Translations under genes and position numbers: made by a program
In this document: positions 24,259 to 37,767 of the stretch, in pieces
Layout: every line of letters begins with the position of its first letter
How positions within the stretch are numbered: position 1 is the first letter of the stretch
NCBI GenBank assembly: GCA_038087015.1
Contig: JASBNA010000002.1
Coordinates: 372,001-436,000, forward strand
Reading direction: 5' to 3'
Length of the DNA stretch: 64,000 nucleotides
From: Cerrena zonata
Lineage: Eukaryota; Basidiomycota; Agaricomycetes; Polyporales; Cerrenaceae
Notes under the pieces: generated by a model
What the model was told of the DNA's origin: nothing
Database searches by the model: none
The model's input: only the letters and a program-made list of their open reading frames with translations

Positions 24259-27240
24259 TCAACTCGCACGTTGTAGTGTAGCGGACCGCAACTCCTCCAG
24301 TCTCGCCTTCATCTTCGGCCTATTCAAACCAATCAGTATACTAGACGACTTAAGCAATGGTGATCAATGACGTACACTTCCAACAGCTTAGCTTCTAGAG
24401 CCTCCTTCTCCTGTTGCAAAGCTAATCGCTTCTCCGCGTCGAGCTTCGTGCTGGGAAGGCTAGGTTAGTCAGGACTCCGGGCAGAACAAGGAATCGATCC
24501 TCACAAGACATATCCGCCTTGGCCATCATACTGCAGAATCATTGAATGGTAGCGCCAAAGCGATGGCCGGTGAGATACGGTCAGCAGAGTGATTCCTAAT
24601 TCTGTTGCATGGTCCATCATGAGGCCTTCCATGTCCGGAGGAACCAGAGAGGTAGCCTCGTCCAGAACAGCGTACTAGCAGAACACTTATCAGCTCGTAT
24701 ATCGAATGAAAGGCGAGTAGAAGATCACCTTAGGCCTGTGGTAGAATAGTCTTGCCCAAGCGATTTTCTGTTGGTCGCCTCCACTTAGGGCTTCTCTCCA
24801 TTCCCGAGCAGCATCCCAACCACCTTCGCGTGCGACAATGCCAGACATACTGACCGTAGCCAGAATATGGAACAAATCGTCATCTGAGATTCCTCCTAAC
24901 GTTCGCAAATAAACCAGTGAGTACTTTGCGTTATGCAGTATGTTTTGGGACGTACTGGATTCCATATCAGCTTTGGAGTGAGGGTAAATTACCTGATCAC
25001 GAAGGGTACCCAATGAAAGGTAGGGTCGCTGTGGAATAAGGATGAACTGCGATGCAGGAGGCTTCCTCACAATACCTCCATATACCGGCCAGAGACCACC
25101 AAGGATACGGAATAATGAGGATTTGCCACAGCCTTGAGAATACGAAGGTTATAGTAGGAAATAACTTAATATTTAGAATGGGACTCACCATTGGGCCCGA
25201 CGATCAATAAATGTTGCTACATATGTTCATGATTAGGAGGTGAATGTGATTTTGGTCAATTTGTTGAACTTACTCCAGGTTTGACGTAGAAACTCAAGCT
25301 ACGAACAAGCACGTCGCCGTTTGGTGTTACGATAGGAACATTTTCGAACTGGATCTCCTCAGACTCGATAACTTGACCCCGTCCTTTGAGAACTGGTCCA
25401 AAACGAATTCGGTATTAAATAGATTGAAAGCGATAGCAATATTGACTTACTCTTCGCATTCTCTTCATTGCTAGCACTGGCAACGAGAGCTTTCTCAAAC
25501 TTGCCTTTGCGAACATCTGACATGGTGTCCAACAAAAGTGACACTCGTGCAGTGTATCCAGCGAGTTCAGAAAGGTCTTTGTAGGAATACATCATTCGTC
25601 CGAAAGCATCTGGGAATATTCTTGATTAGTACAGGGGCATTTATTGCATCGTTTGGACATACCGGATGCCGACAACAACAGGCGACGGTTCGTCACGAAG
25701 CCTGTTAATTTTCCAAATTAGCGCAGATACGATCTAGTGCCCCAGAAACTTACCCTCTGTTCGACCGCCCAGATCCGAGGTATGAACTCCGGGAAGTTTA
25801 AAGAAGACCGGAATAGAGCATAGGCACAACTTTGAAAATACAACACAAACGTGAACAAACGTACTCCTCAAACAAGATGTACTTACCCCGAAGCTTCCCC
25901 ATAACCATTTAACGATACCCTCTTCAACACACCCATGCCACCATCGCCCTGTCAGCACGGTGTTCTCATGCTTGATAAGACCAGCATACTCCCGTTCTAC
26001 AAGCATCTTCTCGGTCTCTTCACCACCAAAGAAAGCAATTTCCTCAGAGAACTCTGCTAGGCGAGAGTGTGTGTGACGGAAAGAGCCCGATAGTTGTGCG
26101 GAGAGTGCAGTGTAAGCTCCGAAAGGTGGCGTCAAAGCACGTACTGCAATTATAATCGTTTAGAATACGAATATCAAAGCAACAGAAATGACATACACAG
26201 CATAGCAGAAGACTGAACGAGCACAGTAAGGACGATGAGACCTTCTGCTCCGACGTTCTGTGATAATTGGTAGTTGTACAAGATCACATCAAGCGTTGGT
26301 TTGGCAAGATTGGCATAGATGGCTGCTAGATGGTTGGAGAAGCGTTGTATGTCGTGTGTGATCATCCTATGTGAATCATTCAAACGAGACTGTATCCTAT
26401 GAAAAATATCAACTTACTGATCTGGGTTCTTTATCCGGTCGTCCAAGTTCGCTGATGTAAGTCTGATTTAACAAGAATATAATACTAGGAAGGGTTTCAT
26501 GCATACCGAGCTTGTAGTACACCTTCCCAGTGGAATCGTTGACATCCTCGCCAGCACCGAGATATTCTTTCATGACCGCATTTGTCAAACGAGTACGATA
26601 TGCGAGTGCCAGCTTATTTTGTACATAGCTAAGCCAGCTATTAGTCCATGTCGCAGGAATAGCGACAAGTAACCATTTCGAGATATTGAGGAGGAAAGGG
26701 AGGGGTTGTGCACGGACTAGTGAAGCCACGATCCTATAAACGTATGTGTTCCTTAAATATTTATTACACTCATAAAAGGAAAATCGGAACTTACTTTCCG
26801 TCTAAGGCTGCAACATACAGCGAGATTACAGTTCGGAATATTAGCAGACTGGAATGCATAAATAGCAACAAGGCTTCTTTCGATTTGATACTCGGTATCA
26901 CAATCTTCAAAATAGCAGACAATCTCTGATAGAAGACTGCATCGACCTAACAACCGATAATCAATACCAAACTCCCCTGAAATTCCAAACAAACACTCAT
27001 CACACGCACCGCAACTCGAGGCCGCTTCTTAGCATCACCTTCATCATCTTTAGCTTTTCCCTTTCCTTTCCCTTTACTCGTCGAGGAAGGAGTCGGCCTC
27101 GCCGATAATCCTCGATAAGTGGTCGACAGAGCATAAAACACGAAAGCTATATTCAACGACCGTTGAATAACAGGTCGATGAGACAAATAGAGATTTGCCA
27201 GCTGGGCCGCTTGCTTCTTCACGGCTTCCTTGCTCATCAT
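24259..27240 (-). CDS. Peroxisomal ABCD half-transporter (PXA/ALD family)
   Basis: ABC half-transporter of subfamily D, which dimerises in the peroxisomal membrane to import long-chain acyl-CoA for beta-oxidation. It starts [20 protein letters not shown] at 27240 and is read through many short exons. The transmembrane half includes the subfamily EAA-like region ([20 protein letters not shown] and the [15 protein letters not shown] block). The nucleotide-binding half has Walker A GPNGCGKSS, signature [14 protein letters not shown] and, after an intron, Walker B AVLDEATS. The C-terminus is a short coiled coil ([20 protein letters not shown]) ending at 24259. A Lys/Gly-rich linker, [10 protein letters not shown], lies after the first helix. 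All key ATPase motifs look intact. Whether it is the PXA1 or PXA2 orthologue cannot be decided from the sequence alone. Confidence 0.92.
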
Positions 27241-27558
27241 GATCTCATGAAGAAACGATAACTCTGAGAGCTATCTCGTTATGGACGGAAGATGACTGGC
27301 CAGAGAAAAGACTTGTGGGGTATCGAAGCGCATTCCCGATGCATGGCACCGACGTAATGTATTCAGTTGGCGAGGGCGGTGACATGTGAAATACTCTCCA
27401 TGTGATCGGGCGGCCCGATCAAAATGTCCATGATAAAATGAATGAGTCTACCGAGGTCCACATACCATACCTAGCACGTTGTTTTGCTGGAATTGCAGTA
27501 TGAGGTGCTGAAGTACACGAAGCTTGGTTTTGATATCTCTACATGTCATCTAGTCGGT
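27241..27558. other. Intergenic, nothing recognised
   Basis: 318 bp between the ABCD transporter start and the HAD-type gene stop. It should contain the ABCD promoter and the HAD gene 3' end; no repeat, RNA gene or credible frame. Confidence 0.45.
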
Positions 27559-28669
27559 TTACAGCTTCCCAGCTCTCTTGGCTTCCTCGACCCAAGCAAC
27601 TACCTCGGTCCAATCCTTCACTCTAGTCAAGGGTGCACCTTCCGGGACGATAACCTTCTCCTCCTTCCAAAATTCCCTTCCACCTTCTCTCTCTAGCTTC
27701 TGCGCAAAGCTAAGTTCGGCATTGATATCTGAGTACTTGGATTCCCGTTTGTTCCATTCATTGTCACCAAACAGTAAAGTCGGCACAGGGGGACTCGCGT
27801 TGACACATTTGAGAGCGTTCTCTATCGAGTCGTCGATCATCAACTTAGCACCTAACCTGTGGCATACCTACACAAGCAAGAAATAAATTCTCAGAACAGT
27901 ACAACGCAAGTTGGTAAGGATGCACTTACCCCAGCTTTGGACAGCTTCGTCAACGCTTCATGCGATTCTCCCAGAGTTTCCTGACTCTGTCCCGTACAAA
28001 TCATCCCATCAAACATTCCAGGGAAGTGTTCCTCCAACCACGTCTTCCCCCTGTCCATCTCACGTCTTTGACGTGCAGTGACTACGATGAGTCTGAATCC
28101 CAGCTCGCGGAGTTTCTTGATTCCTTCTGGTGCACCTTCTACTGGAGGAACGATCTCGATGTAGTTCGTCTTCCAGAACTCTTCTACTTTCTCGAACACT
28201 TCTTCAGGGGTACCCCAGTATGGGTTCTGATTGAACCATGTGAACATTAGTAAGGAATAGTAGACGGAGACTGGCAGTTAATTTACCTGCCAGTAGTGAT
28301 AGTCTGAATGCGTGTTCGTGATTCAGGATTTCCCTTCAGCTACGTAGCGAATATTCCTGACTTACAATAGAAATCGTTTATGGTCATGTTTGTTCCATAC
28401 GCCTCATTATGCCCTGAAAATCCCTCAACCGTGAGTACACATTCTCATCATCTCAAAAGTGCATACATACACTTCGCAACGATCTCATTCGTCTGGCTCA
28501 AGACATCGTCCATATCGACAGCGATGATGGGGGAGTCTCCAGGTTTAATTTCAGCTATAAGCTCTTCTAGGGCACTCCCTGGAGCAGCCTTATGACGAGG
28601 AGTTTCAATGCCGGCTGCAGCCTTTTCGTGAGCGAGCTCCACTGCGAGATCTGAACCTGCTGCAGACAT
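27559..28669 (-). CDS. HAD-superfamily phosphatase, 5'-nucleotidase-like
   Basis: Predicted cytosolic HAD-fold phosphatase resembling the NT5C/YorS-type deoxyribonucleotidase group; substrate not provable here. It starts MSAAGSDLAVELAHEKAAAG at 28669. HAD motif I is IIAVDMDDVLSQTNE (nucleophile and acid/base Asp of DxDxV). Motif II is LIVVTARQRRE, and motif IV is AKLMIDDSIENAL. Small exons in the middle encode WHNEAYGTNMTINDFYYYHYWQ, and the introns there are in matching phases. The C-terminus VVAWVEEAKRAGKL stops at 27559. All core HAD residues are present, so it should be active. Neighbours on the same strand are unrelated. Confidence 0.82.
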
Positions 28670-29062
28670 GATGGAAAGGCGAACTATGTAGAGGGAGATA
28701 TTTCAGGCTTCTAGGATTGTTGAGGAGTGTAGGTCAGCTACAGTCCCAGGGTGTATGTATACTTCCAAGGTAAGTAAGTCATCGCCGGTGACCCGAGGGC
28801 ATTAAATGAAAATGATTATGGGCGCTTGTGATGCACTTCGATCATATCGATCTTGCTATGTCGTCATTGGAATTTGTGATGGTGGAAGAAAGGATCGTGC
28901 AGGACATCTCGGGCATCTTTCTCACAGACTTGTTCTTGACTTGCATAATGTAGAGACACGATGTATCGCATCGAGAAGAGAGTAACTAACAAATAAAGTG
29001 AAGGAAGGTATGTTTAGGTTTACACGATTTGACGAATCTACGAAATGCGTGTCAGGACTTTG
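28670..29062. other. Intergenic, nothing recognised
   Basis: 393 bp between the HAD gene start and the carbonic anhydrase stop, both minus strand. Promoter of the HAD gene by position; no element identified. Confidence 0.45.
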
Positions 29063-29790
29063 TCAATCGGTTCGAGGATGGGAACGAACCTTTCCAGTTT
29101 CGACCTCATACACCCATCCGGTGACCTCGGTCTGTGGCAAGACCAAGGGGCTCTCCTTCAGAAACTGCACGTCCTCCTTGACACTCTGCTCCAACTGATT
29201 GAACTCTAAGAAGTCAATCTTGTCGACAGCGTCCAAAGCTGGGTTGGAAGGATCAGAGTCTTTCACGATCGTGCGTAATTGGTCGGTGCTGAAAGTGAGC
29301 ATGCCACATCCGGTGTGGTGAAATACGGCAATTTCACGAGTACCGAGAAGACGTTGGGAGATGATCACACTGCGAAGGGCATCTCGACTGAAAGGCAAGG
29401 TGAGTTATGATCACTACACACCGATATTGAGAACGTACGCGGAACCACCAGCATTTCGAATGATGTGAGCATCACCTTCCTTAATTCCAAGTTCGGCATA
29501 GACACTGGGTGGAGACATGAATAAGATAACATCAATTGACATGCATAAGGTACGAACTTGATACGAGCATCCATGCATGTGACGATGGTGAGTTTCTTGC
29601 CAGGCGGCAAAGGTAATTCGCCTTTGCTGCCAAAGTCGGCAGCATATTGCTTGTTGGGTTCGATGAATTCTTTCCAGACAGACATAGGGGAATCGGCGTG
29701 GGGATCAGGTATTGACTTCGGTGGGAGAGGATCTGGGCTTGTCTGGGCGAGGCTGCTGCTTTGTCGAGTGATTTGAGGAGTAGAGCTCAT
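29063..29790 (-). CDS. Beta-class carbonic anhydrase
   Basis: Zinc enzyme interconverting CO2 and bicarbonate, likely cytosolic because no targeting peptide is obvious. It starts MSSTPQITRQSSSLAQTSP at 29790. The catalytic elements are TIVTCMDARI (first zinc Cys plus the Asp-Arg dyad) and, two introns later, FHHTGCGM (zinc His and second Cys). A small middle exon gives VYAELGIKEGDAHIIRNAGG, the conserved strand-turn of the family. The protein is about 210 residues and ends in a motif-free tail at 29063. Beta-type carbonic anhydrases in fungi support growth in ambient CO2. The plus-strand RINT1 gene diverges from it 726 bp away. Confidence 0.92.
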
Positions 29791-30516
29791 AATCTCTTTC
29801 TATTATACTCAAAGTCAGTCTCAGTACGCCACTAGTGCATAGACGGAAAAGGAAGGACGAATGACGATGAATGGCGTGCTATGGAGATAAGTAGATTAGT
29901 GCTCACAGGAGCCAAAATCCAAGCACAATTGATAAGTAGGTGGTCTCGACATCATGATGGTGCAGAACAGCTGATCGAATGTGTCGCAATTATGCTGCAT
30001 GAGATTCCCACCGAAAAGGTTGAAGATTACCGACTTTGGGTATGGCAACGTGTGTGTATGGGTGTGTACTGCACAGGCGAATAAAAGACGCGACTTTGTC
30101 AGTGCCGAACCAAATGACGGCGGAGGGTTACGAAGAAGAGCAAGCTGCTGCTTAACAATGTTGTGAGTAAGGTGGACGAGCATGACTGTGGCTCACTGTA
30201 GGTAACGAGGACTACGTTGACGTGGAAAAAGAGCAAAAAACGGGCTGGGGTGAGTCACTGAATTGCTGGCTCGATCTGCTCCCTCAAATCAATGCTATTC
30301 CTTTCTCGACGCGCGATGAGTGGTCCCGCGTCATAATTAAGGCAGCCACGTGGGATCGTATAGCATTGAGCGCCTAATTACTATGATCACCGTGTTCCTG
30401 AGGACAACGGGCTACCACAGCGCTGCACTCACTCAGAGTGCTATTACTGTGTTCTAACCCTTTGTGTCCATTCTTCGTACCAGATCTCGTTGTATCTCAC
30501 CACAAAATCCCAAATA
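29791..30516. promoter_or_regulatory. Shared upstream region of carbonic anhydrase and RINT1/Tip20 genes
   Basis: 726 bp between two divergent start codons. Short frames on both strands carry no recognisable product. It must hold both promoters; no TATA box or known operator stood out. Confidence 0.45.
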
Positions 30517-33500
30517 ATGGCGTCAGGTCACATACAGGCCTTACTGAGTGATCCAAGCGCGACGGACTCCCATAAGCGAACGCTTGACTTTCTGAATTCA
30601 AGATTCAGGACTTATGAGGACCTCGAGCAGTCTGAGGATTTCGATGACATACTGCAAAACTCCCAAACGAGAAACGAAGAATTGCAATCCAAGGTGCGCT
30701 CTTTGATCATAGGACTTGCTTCGGACAACCGTAACCTCACTAACATAGCTCAGCTTACTATGTCACAACAAAGCCTAGACGCATTGATCGCACAAACCCG
30801 AGAATCAGCTCAGGACAACCTACATACTGCGCAAGAACTCAGCCTACTGCGACATTCACTTACTGATGAACTCTCGTACCTCTCTGAGCAATTGGTTTCG
30901 TCACTGTCGGACCCGGACGGCCAGCCGACGCTCCTGGAGGAAATTGAGACTATGCATCGAAGTCTCAAAGAACTCGAAAGTGTGAAGGGTTATCTGCAAG
31001 TGATCGAACATGCGTTGTACCTCAGGTATACTTTCATCATATGCATGTACTCAATCGGTGTTAATAATGACATACCAGTGAAACCGCAGTGAACCAAGCA
31101 AAAGAATCCTCCCCTCTCAAGGCTATTCCAGAGTATGAGAAATTACAGAAGTTCGTTGACTCAGTCGGAACTGCGTCTAAAGACGCAGAAGATGCCTCGG
31201 GTCAACAGAAATTACACCTCTTAACGTTCCTGGAAGGAATTCGGGATAAGACATGGCGTGATATCAAGGAAGTTTTGAATGCGTGAGTTGATCGACGAGC
31301 TCAGCTACACCTTCACTTAACCTAGATACTTCACAGAACACTGCTCACTGCCTCCGAGAAGTTACAATGGCCGAATGCGGTTGATTATCGATCTGCGCCA
31401 GCAGAGGACCGGAAAGCATTCGAATCTGCTTTCTCGACCCTCGTTAGATTGCAAACTATGTAGGTTCTGTGTTAACTTTACTTACGAACGTGCTTATGCC
31501 TAATTTACCGTCGCAGCGGGGAGAAGCTTCATCCTTCTACTGAAAATACCCGGAATGAGAAGGACGGTCTATATCCAATCCAGGCTCTCGTACAACCTAT
31601 TGCTTTACGATTTAAGTATCATTTTGAAAGTAATAGGCAGACGAATAGGTTAGATAAAGTAAGGAGTAACCCTCGCGATTTATGTTGGTGGTTGCTTATG
31701 TTTTATTTCTAGCCGGAGTGGTACTTTACACATGTGATCAATGTAGCGCATGAGCACCGGAAGTTCATGGACAACATCGTTCAACAATTGCTTGCATCGA
31801 CACCGTACAAGAAATACAATGCATGGCGCGAATTCACACTCCTTCTATTACCCTTGCTATCTCGAAAACTCCGACGGACGATTCCCTCACTCATATCCCA
31901 CCCACCCGTGCTTGCACATACTATTTATCAGTCACTTTCCTTCGATAGTGCATTGAGAGAAGAAGGATTCGAACTCTCCGGAACGTCGGCAGCTCTCACC
32001 AGCGAGGATGATAATGTACCAGACTGGGACGGAATTAGTGAAGTGATACTTGGAAAAAAAGAATGGTTTGAAGCATGGATGGAAGGTGAACGACAATGTA
32101 GGTGTTACATCTCACGCCCGTGGAATAGGAAAATGGCTTATCTTGGTCTACAGTCGCCATGGACCAATATATGGAGACGATAAGTGCTTCGGACGCATGG
32201 TTGGTTGCAGACGATGATACGGGGGAAGAGAATGACGGAAGAGTACATCCCCAGTTGAAGTCTACCAACTCTGCGAGAAGGGTTAAAGCACTCGTGGAAC
32301 AAGTGACAGGTAAGTCAGAGCTTGAGTGCATCCAAGGCAATGCTAATTTCCCCGATTTCTCGGTTTAGATCGTTACTCCCCTCTACCTCAATTCTCTCAC
32401 CGGACACGGTTCCTCATTACCGTTCAACTACCTCTCCTAGAATCATATCACGCCCGAATATCCTCTTCGTTGGATGCGTTCGAGACCCTCTCTTCATCTC
32501 TTTTCCGGGCAGTCCCAGGTGCACTGGGAGAAGCAGCCGGACGTGCTAATGACCCAAGAAGGCTAACAAGTGGTGTTGAAGGCGTGCAGCGATTATGCAA
32601 GGCGCTCATCAGTGCAAAGTACTTGAGTGCAGCAATGGAAGCATGGGGAGAAGATGTTGTACGTATGCTAACCTTATTGGGACCTCCGTGCTATCGCTAA
32701 GGTTTGTTACAGTTCTTCCTGGAACTTTGGGCAGAGATCAACCACAAGGCTGCCTTGCGTTCACGGGCAGAAGCAGTTTCCTCATTACCTGATCCCAAGA
32801 CTATTGGTACCGAGGTTCCAGAAGGCACGATATTTGAGGAATTGGTCGTTCAGTATAACCAATTAGCTGCTCGCGCTGAAGACCTTATCATTCAATCTGT
32901 CTGCAACGAAGTCGAGGTCGGACTCAAAGCTCATTTCAACAGTAGCGGGTCATCGTAAGTGTCATTCTCTTCTGATACCCGTGTATAAGGTTTAACTTTC
33001 CACTTTTGCGTTCTGTCATAGACAAATCACACCTGTTCCTAGCTCCCAATCAGACATTCGTGATGACATTGCGCTCGCCGCTACCCTTCTCGGTCCTATT
33101 GCACTCCTTTCGTCACATCTAACATTCCTCCAGTCCACCCTCCCACAGAAAACTGTTACTTCTATCTACCGCACCGTTGCCTCCAGACTGGCCACTCACA
33201 TTCTTCATCGCCAAATTCTCTACCGGGGTAGATCTCGTATTACGCCGGACCAAGGTAAGGTCATCATGGCAGAAAGTGAATTGTGGGCCGAAACCTGCCG
33301 GCTAGCGTTGGCTAAAAGTGGCACAGGGAGAACGGAGGCTCCTTGGAGAGGTCTTCTAGAAGCCAGCAGGATTGTTGGTGCTGATGGAGAGGCTTGGAGA
33401 AAGATTGTGGATTCGACATTTGGCGTGCTTAATGACGAGGAGTGGGAAGCGGTACTGACTGAAATGGTAGGTTTCTCAGAGTTGGGCAGGGAAGACGTAG

Positions 33501-33535
33501 GACAGGTGATACGTTCAAGAACAGATTCTGAGTGA
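30517..33535 (+). CDS. TIP20: RINT1/Tip20 family tethering protein (Dsl1/NRZ complex)
   Basis: Component of the ER tethering complex that captures Golgi-derived COPI vesicles. Nine exons (30517-31025, 31079-31282, 31337-31459, 31517-31658, 31713-32097, 32154-32309, 32369-32658, 32713-32954, 33022-33535) total 2565 nt, 854 residues, typical for the family. The ATG at 30517 (MASGHIQALLSD) was chosen over a more upstream non-ATG start. The N-terminal 200 residues are coiled coil (ELQSKVRSLIIGL, LSLLRHSLTDELSYLSEQL). The RINT1/TIP1 domain occupies the rest, with LQWPNAVDYRSAP, RPEWYF-like RLDKPEWYFTHV, and the C-terminal helices LATHILHRQILYRGRSRITP and KVIMAESELWAETCR. It converges on MCM3 with 162 bp between stops. 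Confidence 0.88.
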
Positions 33536-33697
33536 TTTTAAATTTCTTTGTATCGTATACTGGACTTGGATTTCGGGGTATTTGATTGCATTTGCTGGAG
33601 CTTCTAAAGATACATGCGGAAATATGGATGACAACAACCTAAGCAAGAACGACAACAAGGAAAATACACAACATCATAACGAACAGAACGGGAAAAA

Positions 33698-36404
<2,707 letters not shown>

Positions 36405-36452
36405 GGTGAGTGTAGGGAAAAGTCGAGTGAGAACGGCAAACGGCCTCGGGAA

Positions 36453-36458
36453 ACGCGT
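36453..36458. promoter_or_regulatory. MluI cell-cycle box (MCB) upstream of MCM3
   Basis: ACGCGT, the consensus MCB bound by MBF-type factors in yeasts at G1/S genes, lies 49 bp upstream of the MCM3 ATG. A related ACGCGA follows at 36471-36476. Placement before an S-phase gene makes a real G1/S control element likely, though a six-base motif can occur by chance. Confidence 0.5.
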
Positions 36459-37678
36459 GCAGTAATTAGGACGCGACTCGGACGCCAAATGGCCTGCCCT
36501 AAACCAGTCGTGGCGCTTGCAGGATAACTGCAAGTTTAGATATTGTAACTTGAAGCGACTCAGGCTTGTGGAACTCGTAGTAACAATATTCTTGAATCGA
36601 CATCGAATTTGGCCTTGCATAACGATAAGAATCGTAATCAATAAATATCATCGAACACTACAGGCCTTTGTCGTGACGGATATCGGACCATGTCTACTTC
36701 TAAGTATTATGTTTACGACTTGTCCCGGAACGTCCTCGCCTCTTGGAGTTCGAATTCAGTCGTGGCATCTAATAGTATGTATTATCTCAGTCATTAGATA
36801 CTCTGCTCCATGCCAATCTTATATCTGTGTAGGAATTGCTACATAACCGCCACCCTCAAAGAACGATGCCTTCATAGTCTTCAACAAGTATTCCCCGTTA
36901 TTCTAGGCTCAGTGAGGCACGACAGGAGTCAACGACAAACGTCGGCGGCAAGTTTCAACCGATAAATCCTGTCTCTGCGTTCGCTAGTGTGACATCTGCT
37001 GTCAAGCACTATGTCATGTGTAAGACTATTGCTCCCAAATTCTAATGCTCCCGTCCAGTCCCACTGCGCTCTCATTCAATGTTATCGGCACTCTTGTACT
37101 CCGGAGCGTAACATATGCTCACTATCTCTTCAAAACATTCATCTAATCACCGCGACCAAACATTCAACGACATATCAGTATCTTTCGAAGGTCTGGCTAT
37201 CAAGTATCGAACGAAATCCTTGAAGCCGTAATGGCGTCTATCTTTGGCTTTATGGTTTGGATAATTTCGACTTGTGCTGTAACGTTGTTTACCTTATAGA
37301 TCTCATATAATTTTCTACTGACGTGCAGTAGTCAGCATTTATGCCAAATTCTGTCAGGTTGTTCCACTCATGGACAATAAATCGTTCTGCTTCAGGGCGG
37401 CCTCTAGCTTGATAGCTCGAAAGCAATCCTTCTGTCACGATCGCTGCACAATAGACTTTGGAATCTACGATTACTGTCTACTCTTGATGTAGGTGATGAT
37501 CAAACTCCGTGCAACCATCAATACTTTTGTGGACCTATACCTATTTCAGGCCTGTCGCAGACCAGGAACTGATTGTTTGCTACCATTTCGGCGCTTGGTT
37601 GCCTGCTTCGTCGGTACTCTCTGCCAGAGTTGTGAACGCTGGAAACATGTCGTTCTGCTTAGGCGTGTACTGGTAGTG

Positions 37679-37687
37679 TATATAAGG
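37679..37687 (+). promoter_or_regulatory. TATA box of paralogue A
   Basis: TATATAAGG about 85 bp upstream of the ATG at 37768. Paralogues B and C have GATATAAGG at matching places, which supports all three as promoters. Confidence 0.55.
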
Positions 37688-37767
37688 ACCGTTGTATCTG
37701 CAGAAAATGGTATCTTCAACCCGCACTCTACTCACTCCTTTCACAAGATAACTTCTCGTTAACAATC

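Larger units (their letters stand above)
36405..37767. promoter_or_regulatory. Intergenic between divergent MCM3 and paralogue A
   Basis: 1.36 kb between two divergent start codons. The MCM3-proximal end carries the ACGCGT box listed separately, and the A-proximal end the TATA box. In between I see no gene; short frames of 60-109 codons have no domain content. Confidence 0.5.
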
